The position numbers were made by a program, and so were the translations under genes. Shown here piece after piece: positions 18,609 to 29,080 of a stretch of 64,000 nucleotides of DNA. The notes beneath the pieces are model-generated. The model did not search any database. It was not told the DNA's origin and was given only the letters and a program-made list of their open reading frames with translations. The stretch's first letter is position 1. Every line of letters starts with the position of its first letter. This DNA is from Blastobasis lacticolella (taxonomy: Eukaryota; Arthropoda; Insecta; Lepidoptera; Blastobasidae), in contig LR990068.1 in assembly GCA_905147135.1 (NCBI GenBank), positions 1,012,001 to 1,076,000 of the forward strand, read 5' to 3'.

Positions 18609-19568
18609 CGCGACGCAGTTTGAGTACCTCAGAGCAATACTCCCGAGTGGCGTTTGGTTTGTAATTGCTATTATACCTTCAAATCTGTATTGTACCCTCC
18701 GAGTAAATAAAAATCGTTCGAAATATTCAATATCAATATTCATTAATTCAATAAGTATTATTATCATATCTTGACATATTAGATAATGTAGATCAATTAT
18801 TTATATACGCCTGAAAAGGTAGGAATTTGGTGGAAAAGTTAAGAAGCTGCATTTCGAACTGCAAAATCACGTAAAACAAAGTCCATATTCAACAAAATTT
18901 CATTTCATTTCATTTCATCCGCTCTTTTCATTCAAATGAATAAATTCGTCAAAAAATATTTTTATTAATATCGTTCGAATTGTTCATTCGCTCTTGCATT
19001 CGAATGAATAAATTTGAGAAAAATAATGATTTTTTTCATTCGAATAAAAATGGCTCATCACTATTACAAAGCTACTTTCCAGTTACAATTATTCGTTTGT
19101 AGCATCTTACTTTCACGCACTATTCGGAGTTATTAAGCCGTTATTATAGAGGCTTCATTAATTTGAACTTTTGAACTTGTTCGAATTCGCATTTGAAATG
19201 AGAAGCGAAAGTGATACGTCTCTTTGGTAAATAGTGATTTCATTTCTTCTTTTTTGCGGTTTCTTTTTTCTCATAGAGGAGGCAAAGGAGCGTTCAGCTT
19301 TTGAAGTCTTTAAAATTAATATACTTTTCCTAGAGGCAAGTATTAATGTACCTATATTAATATTATACAGTATTAATAAATAAGTCCCCGGAGTCTCGCC
19401 GGGGTGAGCCCTCGTACGCGCTGATCGGTCTGCATGCGTCGCCCCCTACCTGGATGAGCTCGCTTAACTTCCCTTTGTTTTCCGTTAAATTTTTGACTTT
19501 TGAAAAGAGATTAATTAACGTAATCCTAATTCAATAAATACTTTTTATTATTATTTTCATTATTATAA
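18609..19568. other. AT-rich, no gene seen
   Basis: Repeated CATTTCATTT words near 18900 and alternating 'cattcgaatgaataaatt' words at 18935-19060 suggest a local degenerate tandem. A GC-rich block at 19385-19465 ('ccggagtctcgccggggtga') is unassigned. Confidence 0.35.
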
Positions 19569-19790
19569 TGTCTGGCCATGCCACCTCCGCCAGGCACGAG
19601 AAGGAGAGCTCGGCCCAAGAAGCGATGGCTTGACGTCGTCAAGAATGATATGCGTGCCAACAAGCTCACCACCAAGGATGCCGAAGACCGAGCGAAGTGG
19701 GCCAGGAGGAGTACGAAGGCGGACCCCGGGCCCACGGAACCGCGCAAGAACGCAACCGGGACATAACGCCGAGATGTTCTTTTTTTTATA
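19569..19790 (+). mobile_element. RTE-like LINE 3' end with C-terminal coding part
   Basis: The frame to the TAA at 19766 encodes 'RPKKRWLDVVKNDMRANKL', then 'DAEDRAKWARRSTKADPG', the typical C-terminus of RTE-clade ORF2. The 3' end 'caaccgggacataacgccga' + 'gatg' + T-run matches SINE-1 tails. 5'-truncated at ~19569. Confident on the family type, less on the exact clade. Confidence 0.7.
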
Positions 19791-19799
19791 TTTTGACAA

Positions 19800-19835
19800 G
19801 ACAGGCATTTGACCGCCATTTCACCTGTTGGTTTG
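19800..19835 (-). mobile_element. LINE-L scrap
   Basis: 'aggcatttgaccgccatttc' + 'acctgttgg' only. Confidence 0.4.
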
Positions 19836-19909
19836 CTTTGATTGATGATGATTAATATATACCCGGGGCGACTCTGCCCTTACCTACTTTTTTCTCTTAC
19901 TTAAAAACC

Positions 19910-20040
19910 ATCCTATTGAATCACCGTATCTATTGTTGAAAACCGCATTAAAATCCGTTGCGTAGTTTAAAAGATCTAAGCGTACATAGATACATAGGGA
20001 CAGACGGCGGGAAGCGACTTTGTTTCATACTATGTATAGC
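19910..20040 (-). repeat. Dispersed repeat W
   Basis: 'gaaaaccgcattaaaatccg', 'ttgcgtagtttaaaagatct', 'gggacagacggcgggaagcg', the reverse of 1125-1290. Confidence 0.55.
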
Positions 20041-20229
20041 AGAAGATTTCATATTTGATAGGTGGCGTGGGGGCCGGGTCGCTCTTTTCCCTCAAATATG
20101 GTTGAATTGGACGATGGCTGGGCCCTGCGTTATACTCGTGAACGGGTGCTGCCTTGGTGGACTGGCTTACTCTTGCTGTAGTTTTAGGTGGTTTTTCTTA
20201 ATTATACTAGACATACCTATATGTATAAT

Positions 20230-20425
20230 ATATCGAACGCGGACCGGCTCTGCCTGGCATTGTCGAGCACGGTCCGGTCGTGGTTGGCGTGGGGTGGGTT
20301 TGCTGCGGCCGTAGGGTGGTCAGCGTGACACTGTGTGTTTCCTTCCTACTTTCCTACCCCCTCCTTTTTGACGATTGAAAGAGATATTTAATGTCCTAAT
20401 CAATAAAGAAATTTTGAATTTTGAC
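20230..20425 (+). mobile_element. Retroposon K, sense
   Basis: Sense order: 'gtcgagcacggtccggtcgt', 'ggtggtcagcgtgacactgt', 'ttgacgattgaaagagatat', 'cctaatcaataaagaaattt'. The AATAAA 8 bp before the end looks like a polyadenylation signal. 20430-20740 is unassigned. Confidence 0.75.
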
Positions 20426-20751
20426 ACTACTATTTAAAAGATTTAAAAAATCGAATAAGATTTATAATACTTCTTTACAAAGAACGGAAGGCAAAGAGCG
20501 AAGAGCTTTAACTGGCAAGCCATAACATAGTCAACGCAAGCCCGACGTTGTTTACCTTTCATGAGTGAATGTATGTATGTATGCTACGATCAATGGTGCA
20601 GGTTGAGTGATACTTCACACATGTCAAGATCTGGTAGCTGAAGTGTGTGCTTTGGATCGGAGGGTAATTCGGTATCACCTTACCGCCGCCATCTTGCGTT
20701 ATAAAAACAAACCGCATAAGTTATTTGTTCGCTTAGAAGAGATTATAAATA

Positions 20752-20800
20752 ATAATAAATAAATGTGCTTGAACAAATTCACACAGCGTATGCCCGGCAG
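20752..20800 (-). mobile_element. SINE-2 tail scrap
   Basis: 'aataaataaatgtgcttgaa' followed by 'caaattcacacagcg', then a break. Confidence 0.35.
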
Positions 20801-20887
20801 TGGACGTTTTTGGGCTAAGATGACATGACGACACTGGGAATCGAACTCGCACAATCGAAGCCTTAATAATTTTCTTTTTATAATTGG

Positions 20888-21170
20888 TGTAACCAGGCAT
20901 TTGGCCGCCATCTCACCTGGTGGTAAGTGACGATGCGGCCGATGATGGAGCATGCCTGTCTAGGAACAGCCTATTCACTCTAGCCTAGAAGCCGTCTAGA
21001 TTATAATGATCAGGGAACCCACTCGCAGGCAACGCGTGCCATTCTTGGCTGTACGCATTTTAAAGGTTGAACCAAAGCTGTTCATACGGATAACTAGAAA
21101 ATCCACAACATAGGAATGAAGCACTCGCCCGGATCGCTTTCCCCGATTCTCGATACTTCATCGAACATTA
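20888..21170 (-). mobile_element. LINE-L 3' end
   Basis: 'aaccaggcatttggccgcca', 'gtggtaagtgacgatgcggc', 'ctcgcaggcaacgcgtgcca', 'tgtacgcattttaaaggttg', then 'aatgaagcactcgcccggat'. The minus frame would give a 'EWxALPxxVF' C-terminus but is broken. Confidence 0.65.
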
Positions 21171-22151
21171 TTTTTGAATCCTGCAAGTTTCTGCTATGAA
21201 TAATTAAATACAAACAAAGTCCCATCCCAACTTAGGAAGTCAGGACAGGCACACAACACTAGGAGTGGGCATTGAATCAACGAACGTGTTTTTTTAACTG
21301 CTTTTCTAATGTTAACTCATTAACTGCTTTCTGTTAACTGACAAACTAGTTGAATGCATCAACCTGTTTTTCGAAACGAGACGAATGAATAACGATTTGT
21401 GACGAATTTTAACGAAGTCGGTTGAGCATTGCGCGCGGGCGAAGTTTATTCCATTAGCTAGATTCACTCTTATTTATTTATTTACTGGATTAATTACACG
21501 GGTAAACCTAATAACAGTAATTAATATCTAACCTAATACAATATTCTTATAAATTAAAAATAATAAGCACTGGTTCATGGGTACAGAAACGACGACAGTC
21601 AGATTTAATTTTGCTTATTTTTGAAACGAATAAATGACTACATTAAAATTAATTAGCGGGTTGCCGTACCGTTAATCGACTACTTAGAATGGTACATTTC
21701 TATTAACTGCAATGTATTTATTCAGTTGACCAACCAGTTAATAACGTTAACTGCTTTTTCAACTAGTTGATCATTGATAATAATCGGTTAAATTTCGTTA
21801 ACGCCAAAGCCGTCAATGACCCACCTCTACACAACACCGGCTTACAAAACAGAGAAGTTTCTAACAAGCCAATGATTAAAACTTGTCAAGACTTGACGAC
21901 AGGGCAGAGCCAAGATAACAGTATCGCTTCGGGGAACTTCGGGGAACTTCGGCGAACTTCGGCTACCCCCGGTTTCTAGCAACTTCGCCAAAACAAGATT
22001 CAAAAGTTAATTAAAATTTTAAGTTCCATCGTGTCGCTGTGAACGAATCGTTTCATTGTTACCTAATTGAATCGAACGTTTTCAATTTAATTAAGTTTTC
22101 TTACTCCAAATATCAGCAATGTTAAATCCTAAACCTCCTCCTAATGTAAAA
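21171..22151. other. No gene; short 10-bp tandem at 21929-21962
   Basis: Three copies of 'gg(g/c)gaacttc' lie at 21931-21960. AT-rich sequence with repeated 'gttaactg' and 'aactagttga' words around 21290-21790, likely a degenerate repeat. No exon recognised. Confidence 0.35.
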
Positions 22152-22409
22152 GCCGTGTGGTGTCCGGCAGAGTAGAATAGCACCAACCCCTTACACTCGT
22201 GGGTATCGTGAGGCGACTAATGTTTTCGAGGCAAACGATTTAGTCTCCGTTGGCTGGAAAATGGGCAGCAGCGTTTTCCATTGTTATATCTATAACACTG
22301 CGATCTCCAACCCGCCTGCAAGCGTGGAGATTATGGCAATAACAACTTCCACTTTCGTGGGAGAGGCCCTAAGTCCTGCAATGGACTGTTATGGGCTGTG
22401 ATGATAATG
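22152..22409 (+). mobile_element. Retroposon C, full length, sense
   Basis: From 'gccgtgtggtgtccggcaga' to 'gggctgtgatgataatga', with all blocks present. Confidence 0.8.
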
Positions 22410-22797
22410 ATAGAAACGAAATACCCAAATTTTCCCGCTGTGAGTAAGCGGGATTATAGATCAGTAGTGTAGTTTTAAAATTAGCTACAGCCGTCTCCCG
22501 CGGTTTTCCCGTTCAGTCAGTTTGGTTGGCTAATGTAATGCTGTTGCCAACAATTCTCTGATTTAAATGGTTACTTTTGCGACTCTGTATCATCGATTTC
22601 ATGGATTCGGTTGCTAACAAAGTTCTATTGCAATAAACTGAAATTATTACATCGATCATATGTAATCGCAAAAGTAACAATAATTAATAATGATTATTAT
22701 TCTCACATCTCACAGTTCTAGTTTAACAAACATACACATACCACTCAGGTACCAGACACTTATGTATGAGCTTGTAAGAGACAGAAGCGTGAGGTGA
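22410..22797. other. No feature seen
   Basis: Unassigned unique-looking sequence. Confidence 0.3.
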
Positions 22798-23010
22798 TAT
22801 TTTTTTTATGTTCTGCGGTAGACAAACAAGAAAACAGGCCACCTGATGGAAAGTGGTCACCGCCGCTTATGGACATCAGCAACACCAGCGCTACTAATGC
22901 GTTGCCTGCCTCTATGGAGACCTCTAATATACCTCTTGAAATCCCATGCCATAGTCCAAAGGAAACACTGGCTGGAAGCTCATTCCACATCCGAATCGTA
23001 CAGTATGTTT
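22798..23010 (-). mobile_element. LINE-B 3' end, frameshifted
   Basis: On minus, 'MWNELPASVSFGLWHGI' followed by a frame slip into the '(S)IEAGNAL..' frame. Plus-strand landmarks 'ccacctgatggaaagtggtc', 'aatcccatgccatagtccaa', 'catccgaatcgtac'. Confidence 0.7.
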
Positions 23011-23209
23011 GGTTGGAATCACTTACTTAGTTTAAATATACAATAATTGGAATTAAACCGAACGTAATTTGCGCTGAAAATGTAAATACTTACTCGGAAG
23101 TAACCTGGATTATATTCGTACCCATTTATCGTAAGTAGGTAATACAGTAACCATATCTGCTAATTTTTAATTATTGTTTAAGATTTATTTTTATTATATC
23201 ACATGAAAA

Positions 23210-23305
23210 ATGTAGATGTTATTGATGGGCGACAGTTACCACTTACCATCAGGTGGGCTGTCTGCTCATTTGCCACTAGCTACGTTGCAAAAAAAAAAGA
23301 AATAA
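23210..23305 (+). mobile_element. LINE-M end fragment
   Basis: 'gatgggcgacagttaccact', 'taccatcaggtgggctgtct', A-run at 23287. 23306-23599 contains a 14-bp inverted pair 'gttatttattcgtt' / 'aacgaataaataac' (23374-23425). Confidence 0.55.
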
Positions 23306-23599
23306 AAAAGTAGCGCTGGCATTTTTATATTTCGGGCATCGATCGGCAAAGGACAACGTATCCTTACAGCCATGTTATTTATTCGTTTACTCCCCGAGCA
23401 CCGGTAGGTTAACGAATAAATAACTTTTTTCTGTATCACGTCCTGTTTACAAGAGGCCGGGTATTGGGGCAGGTCCTGTTGTATATTTACGTTAGCGATG
23501 CTGAAAATAAACGCACAGATTTATTTTTACGTGCGAGACGTAAACAAGAGTGTGTGGGAGCCATAATTGAGATGTAACGGCCGCTTCATACACGCTCAT

Positions 23600-23848
23600 A
23601 CATCGCACGAAGATTCGAAAGAACGTTTCTCGCTCGTACGATTCGGATGTGGAATGAGCTCCCAGCCACAGTGTTTCCTTTGGACTATGACATGGGATCG
23701 TTCAAGAGGTATATTAGAAGTCTCTTAAGAGGCGGGCAACGCATTGGTAGCGCCCCTGGTGTTGCTGCAGTCCATAGGCGGCGGTGACCACGCACCATCA
23801 GGCGGCTCGCATGCCTGTTTGTTTCACTACTGTACTACGTAAAAAATA
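23600..23848 (+). mobile_element. LINE-B 3' end, intact C-terminal frame
   Basis: The open frame to the TGA at 23787 encodes 'RRFERTFLARTIRMWNELP', 'ATVFPLDYDMGSFKRYIRS' and ends 'VAAVHRRR'. The best-preserved LINE-B C-terminus. The tail is short ('ctacgtaaaaaatata'). Confidence 0.75.
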
Positions 23849-23886
23849 TACTGTAGACCGGGTAGAAGTCGCGGGTACAGCTAGTT

Positions 23887-24148
23887 CATCATCATCATGA
23901 CAGCCCATAACAGTCCACTGCAGGACTTAGGGCCTTTCCCACGAAAGGGGAAGTTATTGCCGTAATCTCCACGCTCGGCAGGCGGGTTGGAGATCGCAGT
24001 ATTATAAGTAACAATGGAAAACGCAGCTGCCCATTTTCCAGCCTACGGAGACTCTAGATCTTTTGCCTCGAAAACATTAGTCGCCTTGTACGACACCCAC
24101 GAGTGTAAGGGGTTGGTGCTATTCTACTCTGCCGGACACCACACGGCC
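23887..24148 (-). mobile_element. Retroposon C, full length
   Basis: Begins with four CAT units ('catcatcatcatgacagccc') and ends 'ggacaccacacggcc'. Confidence 0.8.
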
Positions 24149-24491
24149 TATTATTAATAAATATTAATCTTATGATCTAACTTCTAAGACAATCGCTGGT
24201 ATGACCAGCCATATACCAGCGCAAAACAATGAGTTCTCATAGTAAATATTTACGTACAGTCTGATTGACAAACAAATGCCTATAATTGTTTGTGGAACTC
24301 GTCGTCTCATCAAGAATTGTGATCTAAAACAAACATGTTTACGATTGTAGACTTCAATATAGTTGAAGCTACTGTATACTGAAATCTACATCGCTTAGAC
24401 CCACTGGTGGTGATTTGTCGGTGGGGATTTCTGGAATAAACCAGTTATATTAGGCTTGTCTCGAGATTTCAGGCTTATTTTATTTGGCTTA
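24149..24491. other. No feature seen
   Basis: Unassigned sequence. Confidence 0.3.
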
Positions 24492-24672
24492 ATTTTTTTT
24501 ATACACAAGGTGGCAAACAAGCTTGCGGCCTGCCTGATGGTAAGCAGTCACCGCAGCCTATGGACGTTTGCAATACCAGGGGCATCACCCACGCGTTGAC
24601 GATCTCGTATAAACCTTTTGACCCCTTTCTTGAAGAACTCCATGTTGTACTCTCCAGGGAAAACCTCTCCAG
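24492..24672 (-). mobile_element. LINE-A 3' end
   Basis: Antisense: T-run, 'aaggtggcaaacaagcttgc', 'agcagtcaccgcagcctatg', 'actctccagggaaaacctct'. Confidence 0.75.
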
Positions 24673-24693
24673 GCGTCTAAATCCAGAATATTT

Positions 24694-24709
24694 CCCCCCC
24701 CCCCCCCCC
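24694..24709 (+). repeat. Homopolymer C16
   Basis: Sixteen C in a row just beyond the LINE-A fragment. Rare in AT-rich sequence; its exact length may be a sequencing artefact. Confidence 0.9.
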
Positions 24710-24771
24710 TTGTAGGACAGAGACGTGAGCACTATGTGTGTAAATTCAGAATAATAAAAGCGTGAGAGTAT

Positions 24772-24907
24772 ATCAAAGTGCTATGTATTGCCTATGAAAT
24801 AAGGTCTATTTTTGAATCACGCCTTTTTTAACGCGGGGCGTTGCGTGACATAATATAAGTGGTACTAAAATGAACCTTATTTCATGATCAATACGTTACA
24901 CTTTGAT
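24772..24907. mobile_element. MITE-X, 136 bp
   Basis: Ends 'atcaaagtgctatgtattg' and, as complement of the right end, 'atcaaagtgtaacgtattg'; the pairing continues with 'tatgaaataaggt' / 'catgaaataaggt'. ~35-bp TIRs around a GC-rich core ('acgcggggcgttgcgtgaca'). Confidence 0.55.
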
Positions 24908-25393
24908 TTTATCTCACGGTTTTTGTTTCTAAATTTAGACGACTGAATTTAGCGATATGTAATAAACGTAATACCCACGCCTTTACCACAGACCAAATAT
25001 TTTTGGCCTCAGAGCAAATTTGGTCCTTTTAAGTAATGGTAAAATAACAGAACACCATGAAAGTAGTGGTAAAATGGGATTACTTTGATATTGGGGCTAC
25101 ATTGATCACTAACTTTTCTCTATTTAACCAAGTGTTATTTTCATGTAAACACAGCACGCCATACATGGCAACCCTTTTAACTGACAATACTGTAAATATG
25201 CCATTTTTCACTCTTAATACACCGATTTTAAAAGGTTCATGATCTAAAACAGGCGCGTTCTTTTACTTGAGATTACCGCATAAGCGCGGAAATGTGAACA
25301 ACATTGCATGAATACTGCATATCCTACTGCCATAAAAAAACTCAGATAATTAACTACGAAAATAATAACCTAAAAATTAAAATAATAACTCAC
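24908..25393. other. Intronic side of the 25394 exon; no feature seen
   Basis: If the minus-strand gene is real this is the start of its next intron. No repeat family recognised. Confidence 0.35.
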
Positions 25394-25460
25394 CTGTCAC
25401 AACAGCGATAAGCAATCCAACGAAAAGCGCGGGAACCGCCATCTTGAATACACGACTCAT
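25394..25460 (-). CDS. First coding exon of an unidentified secreted or membrane protein
   Basis: Reading from ATG at 25460 down to 25394 gives 'MSRVFKMAVPALFVGLLIAV' + 'VT' and one extra G, then GTGAGT, a consensus donor (phase 1). The peptide has a basic start (R3, K6) and a 14-residue hydrophobic core ending near VTG, a textbook signal peptide or anchor; Met7 is a possible second start. The stretch is not part of any repeat family here. The next exon was not found, so the protein family cannot be named. Chance is unlikely because start, hydrophobic core, donor and leader agree. Confidence 0.65.
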
Positions 25461-25679
25461 TTTGACCACGAACAGGATTCCAAACTCAAAAACACTTCAC
25501 TACACCACACTATCGAGCATACTAGATACGTTCGAAGTTTGAACTAAAACGGACACTTTCTTCTTTTAGTAATAACGTGAAAAAAAAGCTAAACTGTATC
25601 CTTTCAAAAACTGGTTCCACTGGACAGTGACTGTTGCACTCGCACTGCCGCGTGGGTGTATGCTGCTATCCTGCTCGCT
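25461..25679 (-). other. 5' leader of the signal-peptide exon
   Basis: On minus, a pyrimidine tract and 'tttttgttgcag' end at 25680, an acceptor-like site, followed by ~219 nt to the ATG. A short upstream frame (ATG CTC GAT..TAG, six codons) precedes the main start. 'gtgcaacagtcactgtccag' could instead be an initiator region. The data allow either an internal exon or a transcription start. Confidence 0.4.
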
Positions 25680-25739
25680 CTGCAACAAAAAAGGCAACTA
25701 TGTAGGATGGTGTTTTAGCTTTTTATTTTAATAAGGGCA

Positions 25740-26570
25740 CAAGATGAGCGGCGGTTACATAAGTTTGTGGCTTAGTTTCTGACCCAGAGTTTTCGAGTTG
25801 GTTAAGATTTATTCGAGTTCCTGCCAAGATACAAGGGCATTAAATATCTAGATTGCACACACAGGAATACACAACTCACACACTAACCTTAACATTTATT
25901 ATAATAAATGTGAATGTCTGTATTTGTCCTTGCAACAGGCGTTACATCTATGAGCTTGTTAAACTCTCCTTTGATATTTTTTGACGCTTGATAAGATAAT
26001 AATCGTATTTCTAAATTATTTATGAGGTTTACCCAAAACACATCGGATCTTTCTACGCTATTGTCCTGACTTTTGTTACCTACCAACATGGTTCAATAGG
26101 CTGGCGTAAGATAAGTAAAGATAGTTCATCTTAGGTTGTCCTTTGCCCATGTCAAGGACCACAAATCTTATAAAAACTCGGCGTACTGGCAGGGTAAACG
26201 ATCTACTTTTCTTTTCCCGGAAATATCGCTCAAGACTGTCACAGACTAACTATTAAAGACAAACACCAATGTATAGATCGATGATTTATCTACCTCGCTA
26301 TTGCTTGTCGACGCTGGTCACAGACCAATTGGTGGCAAACGCCAAAGTGTCTTGTATAGGGAACATGGAACATTACCATGTGATATTAATACAACCACAG
26401 ACCAGATAACGAGCTGTTTGCATGGCGGAACATCCGCCGGAACTGGCTTTCTACATTCCAAATTTGAAATTAATTACTGTTTAATTGACATTGTCGGGTT
26501 TAATTATATTTGATTGACAAATCCTGTTATCACTTCCTTTCTTAGTTTTTGGTGTAATGTGGTTTGTATA
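25740..26570. other. No supported gene
   Basis: Low-repeat sequence. A minus-strand 66-codon frame at 25889-26089 ending 'HIYYNKC' and a plus frame at 26301-26513 were seen; neither has support. Confidence 0.3.
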
Positions 26571-26725
26571 GGCCGTGTGGTGTCCGGCAGAGTAGAATAA
26601 CACCAACCCCTTACACTCGTGGGTGTCGTACAAGCCGAGGCAAAACTCCTATAGAGTCTCAGTAGGCTGGAAAATGGGCAGCAGCGTTTTCCATTGTTAT
26701 ATTTGTAACAAGCGTGGAGATTATG
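26571..26725 (+). mobile_element. Retroposon C, sense, internal deletions
   Basis: 'ggccgtgtggtgtccggcag' to 'aagcgtggagattatg'. It lacks the 3' third and the tail. Confidence 0.7.
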
Positions 26726-26736
26726 TATCGTAACCG

Positions 26737-26815
26737 TGCCCGCCTCTGAAGAGACCCCTAATATATATCATCATGTCATAGTCCAAAGGAAATACTGTGG
26801 CTGGGAGCTCATTTG
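26737..26815 (-). mobile_element. LINE-B fragment
   Basis: 'gcccgcctctgaagagaccc', 'catgtcatagtccaaaggaa', 'tgtggctgggagctcattt'. Confidence 0.6.
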
Positions 26816-27310
26816 AGACTAAGTTTCTTTTTGGCTACAATAGACACGACGGTGAAATTTTAAATAAATATTTTTAGTGCTGTGGAACGCCTCGCGGTTC
26901 ACAGCATAAGCTGAGTAAGACTCTTGCACTGGTCGCCGCGACATTACTTTCAACGTAGGACAATGTATTTTTTTTGTTTACTCCTTTTTTTTAATTTGTT
27001 TATTTCATGTCGTGTCGTGGACTGGTGTCTTGTAATAAATGTCTTTATTCTTATTCTTAAATGAAGATTAGTGGCTAGACATCCCAATTCAAGATGTCGC
27101 AGCTCGTAATACGGCTCCAGGTATATCGAATTGAAATCATTCAACCCGTGCCGTTGCGGGCACGCCGCTCTGGCAAGCAAAGGGACCAACTGAATTCGAA
27201 TTACTGCACGAGAAACTCCAACTAAATCCGAGATGCGGTGAACAGCCCGAAGTTAGTCAAATTATCGATTGGAGTAGATCTTTTGAGCTTGTTAAGTCAA
27301 GATATATTTG
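26816..27310 (-). other. Unassigned; possible retroposon on minus
   Basis: A minus frame reads 'HRISDLVGVSRAVIRIQLVP', then 'QRHGLNDFNSIYLEPYYELR' and stops after an A-rich 'ataagaataaagacattta' end. This could be a retroposed sequence, but no family is recognised. Confidence 0.25.
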
Positions 27311-27520
27311 ACGACGACTTGAGTGGTTCAGCCGAGCAGAAATTGCAATGATGAATTTCAATTCCTGTTACGGGTCTGGGTGTAGTACCTATGTATGAGT
27401 CCGTATTTAAAAAAACAGCTATATAAGTAGTTCATCAGTTATCTAACGCCCATAACACAAGCTATCCTTACTTTAGGGCTAGATGGCGCTGTGTAAATTT
27501 GTCTAAGCATATTTATTTGT
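27311..27520 (+). mobile_element. SINE-2 with deleted head core
   Basis: Starts 'gacttgagtggttcagc' and jumps to 'gagcagaaattgcaatg', removing the B box; then 'cctgttacgggtctgggtg' and 'agatggcgctgtgtaaattt'. Confidence 0.65.
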
Positions 27521-27651
27521 TTTTTATTCCCGGTCAAAATACGTATATATACCTACTACATTCACAGTGGCGTTACTTTCAAACTTCCTCTTTCAACATT
27601 ATCATTCATAATTATTATTATGGACTTAAGATCATCATCTTGGAGATAATT

Positions 27652-27812
27652 TTAACGGTTGTGCTCTCGCACACGAGGGCCCGGGGTCCGCCTTGACCAT
27701 GATACAGGATTTGGCAGATGAGGTTATTACAGTGGAGCGACTGCCATGACCCTGTTAACTTGCAGATAGGATCATGGTTACACATTCAGTCACCTAGACG
27801 TCCAGGTTTCGT
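27652..27812 (-). mobile_element. SINE-1 tail and body
   Basis: 'acggttgtgctctcgcacac', 'ggtccgccttgaccatgata', 'acagtggagcgactgccatg', 'ggatcatggttacacattca'. Confidence 0.65.
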
Positions 27813-27831
27813 CACAAGAAAAGGGTGAAAT

Positions 27832-28024
27832 GTTTTTGTCGGCAACGCGTGGGTGATGCCCACAGAACAATGATCGGGCCACATCGCCCGCGCGCGCGTC
27901 CACAGGGCGACAGACATGGACTTTACAGCTCTGTGGTGATGCCCCTGGTATTGCAAACGGCCATAGGCTGCGGTGACTGCTTACCATCAGGCTGGCCGTA
28001 AGCTTGTTTGCCGCCTTAGTGGTA
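27832..28024 (+). mobile_element. LINE-A 3' end with a 73-bp insert
   Basis: 'gtcggcaacgcgtgggtgat' | insert | 'ggtgatgcccctggtattgc', 'ggctgcggtgactgcttacc', 'gcttgtttgccgccttagtg'. Confidence 0.7.
27862..27934. mobile_element. 73-bp insertion with 10-bp duplication
   Basis: GGTGATGCCC flanks it exactly (27852-27861 and 27935-27944); one copy restores LINE-A. Ends are 'acaga..tctgt', a 5-bp inverted pair. GC-rich centre 'acatcgcccgcgcgcgcgtc'. A tiny nonautonomous element; duplication length fits Mutator-type or TPRT. Confidence 0.65.
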
Positions 28025-28130
28025 TTATTCAAATTGCTTGGCGGTAGAAATAGATAAGGCGGTGGTACTCACCCAGGCGGACTCCTCAGGCTTGACAGAG
28101 TCCTACCACCTGATAAACTTAATCAAGCCT
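28025..28130 (-). mobile_element. LINE-M fragment
   Basis: 'ttggcggtagaaatagataa', 'ggcggtggtactcacccagg', 'cggactcctcaggcttgac', the reverse of 3010-3080. Confidence 0.5.
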
Positions 28131-29080
28131 CCTCCACATTAGTGGAAAGTATCGATAAATGTAGGACTAACGTTCCAAGTGCAAAAGCACTTAGATAGAA
28201 CACTGGGCCAATATAACATTATCTTATCTCTGCCCCATTCGGTGATACAAATCTACTATCCAACCTTGATAATGCTCCAGTTACAACGAAATTACTAACC
28301 AGAAACGAACCATGTTACGATTATAGATAAGTAGATAATAAAAAACAAATCCGAACAAGTTGTTTTCTAAAAATATCTTCCTTATTTATTGAACACAATA
28401 TATAGCACCGAGATATAAACAAAATGAAAGCCGGTAAAAAGGACTGACTTTGAGTCCAAGTACGGAAAATGGGAGTCCCTAACCTAACCTCTCTCAGGCA
28501 AAACAGACCAAACCTACAGCACCTAAATCCTAATCCACCTAAATTTTCTTTGACATTACCAATTACCTACTTACTACTGTGCAATTTTGTATTGTATTTT
28601 TATTATATTTTCATGTCTCTGATATTATTTTCCCTATTATTATTAATTATTTAATTTACTTTCTACTACGAAAGTATCTAATTATGCTTGTACCTAATGT
28701 AAGTTTTAAAAGTTTTTATTATAAATATTGACGATCTCCTTTATAGATTTGTATAAATAATATAATATTGGTAAATTTAAGGCTGTAAAATGGGATAATA
28801 AATAAATTTAAATCCTTACCCAGCTCTTCCCCAAAATCGGTATTAATACCTCACCAAAAACCGACCCATATCTGGCGTACAGCGTCCCACCAGTGCGAGG
28901 GAAGCAGCACTATAGATGACTAGCTGTCTCACTCGCACGCAGGCTATTTCTGTCCCGCCGGATGCGCGCGCGCAACAGAGCGAGAGGTATGGACAGGGCT
29001 TTGTTTAACCGACTTTTGTTTGGCGGGGGGTATTGTTTTCTAGCTCTGGGTGAGCTCTATAACGGTTTGTGGACTTGGTT
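28131..29080. other. AT-rich, no gene seen
   Basis: No repeat family matched except a CGCGCG-containing block at 28940-28990. Nothing coding. Confidence 0.3.
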
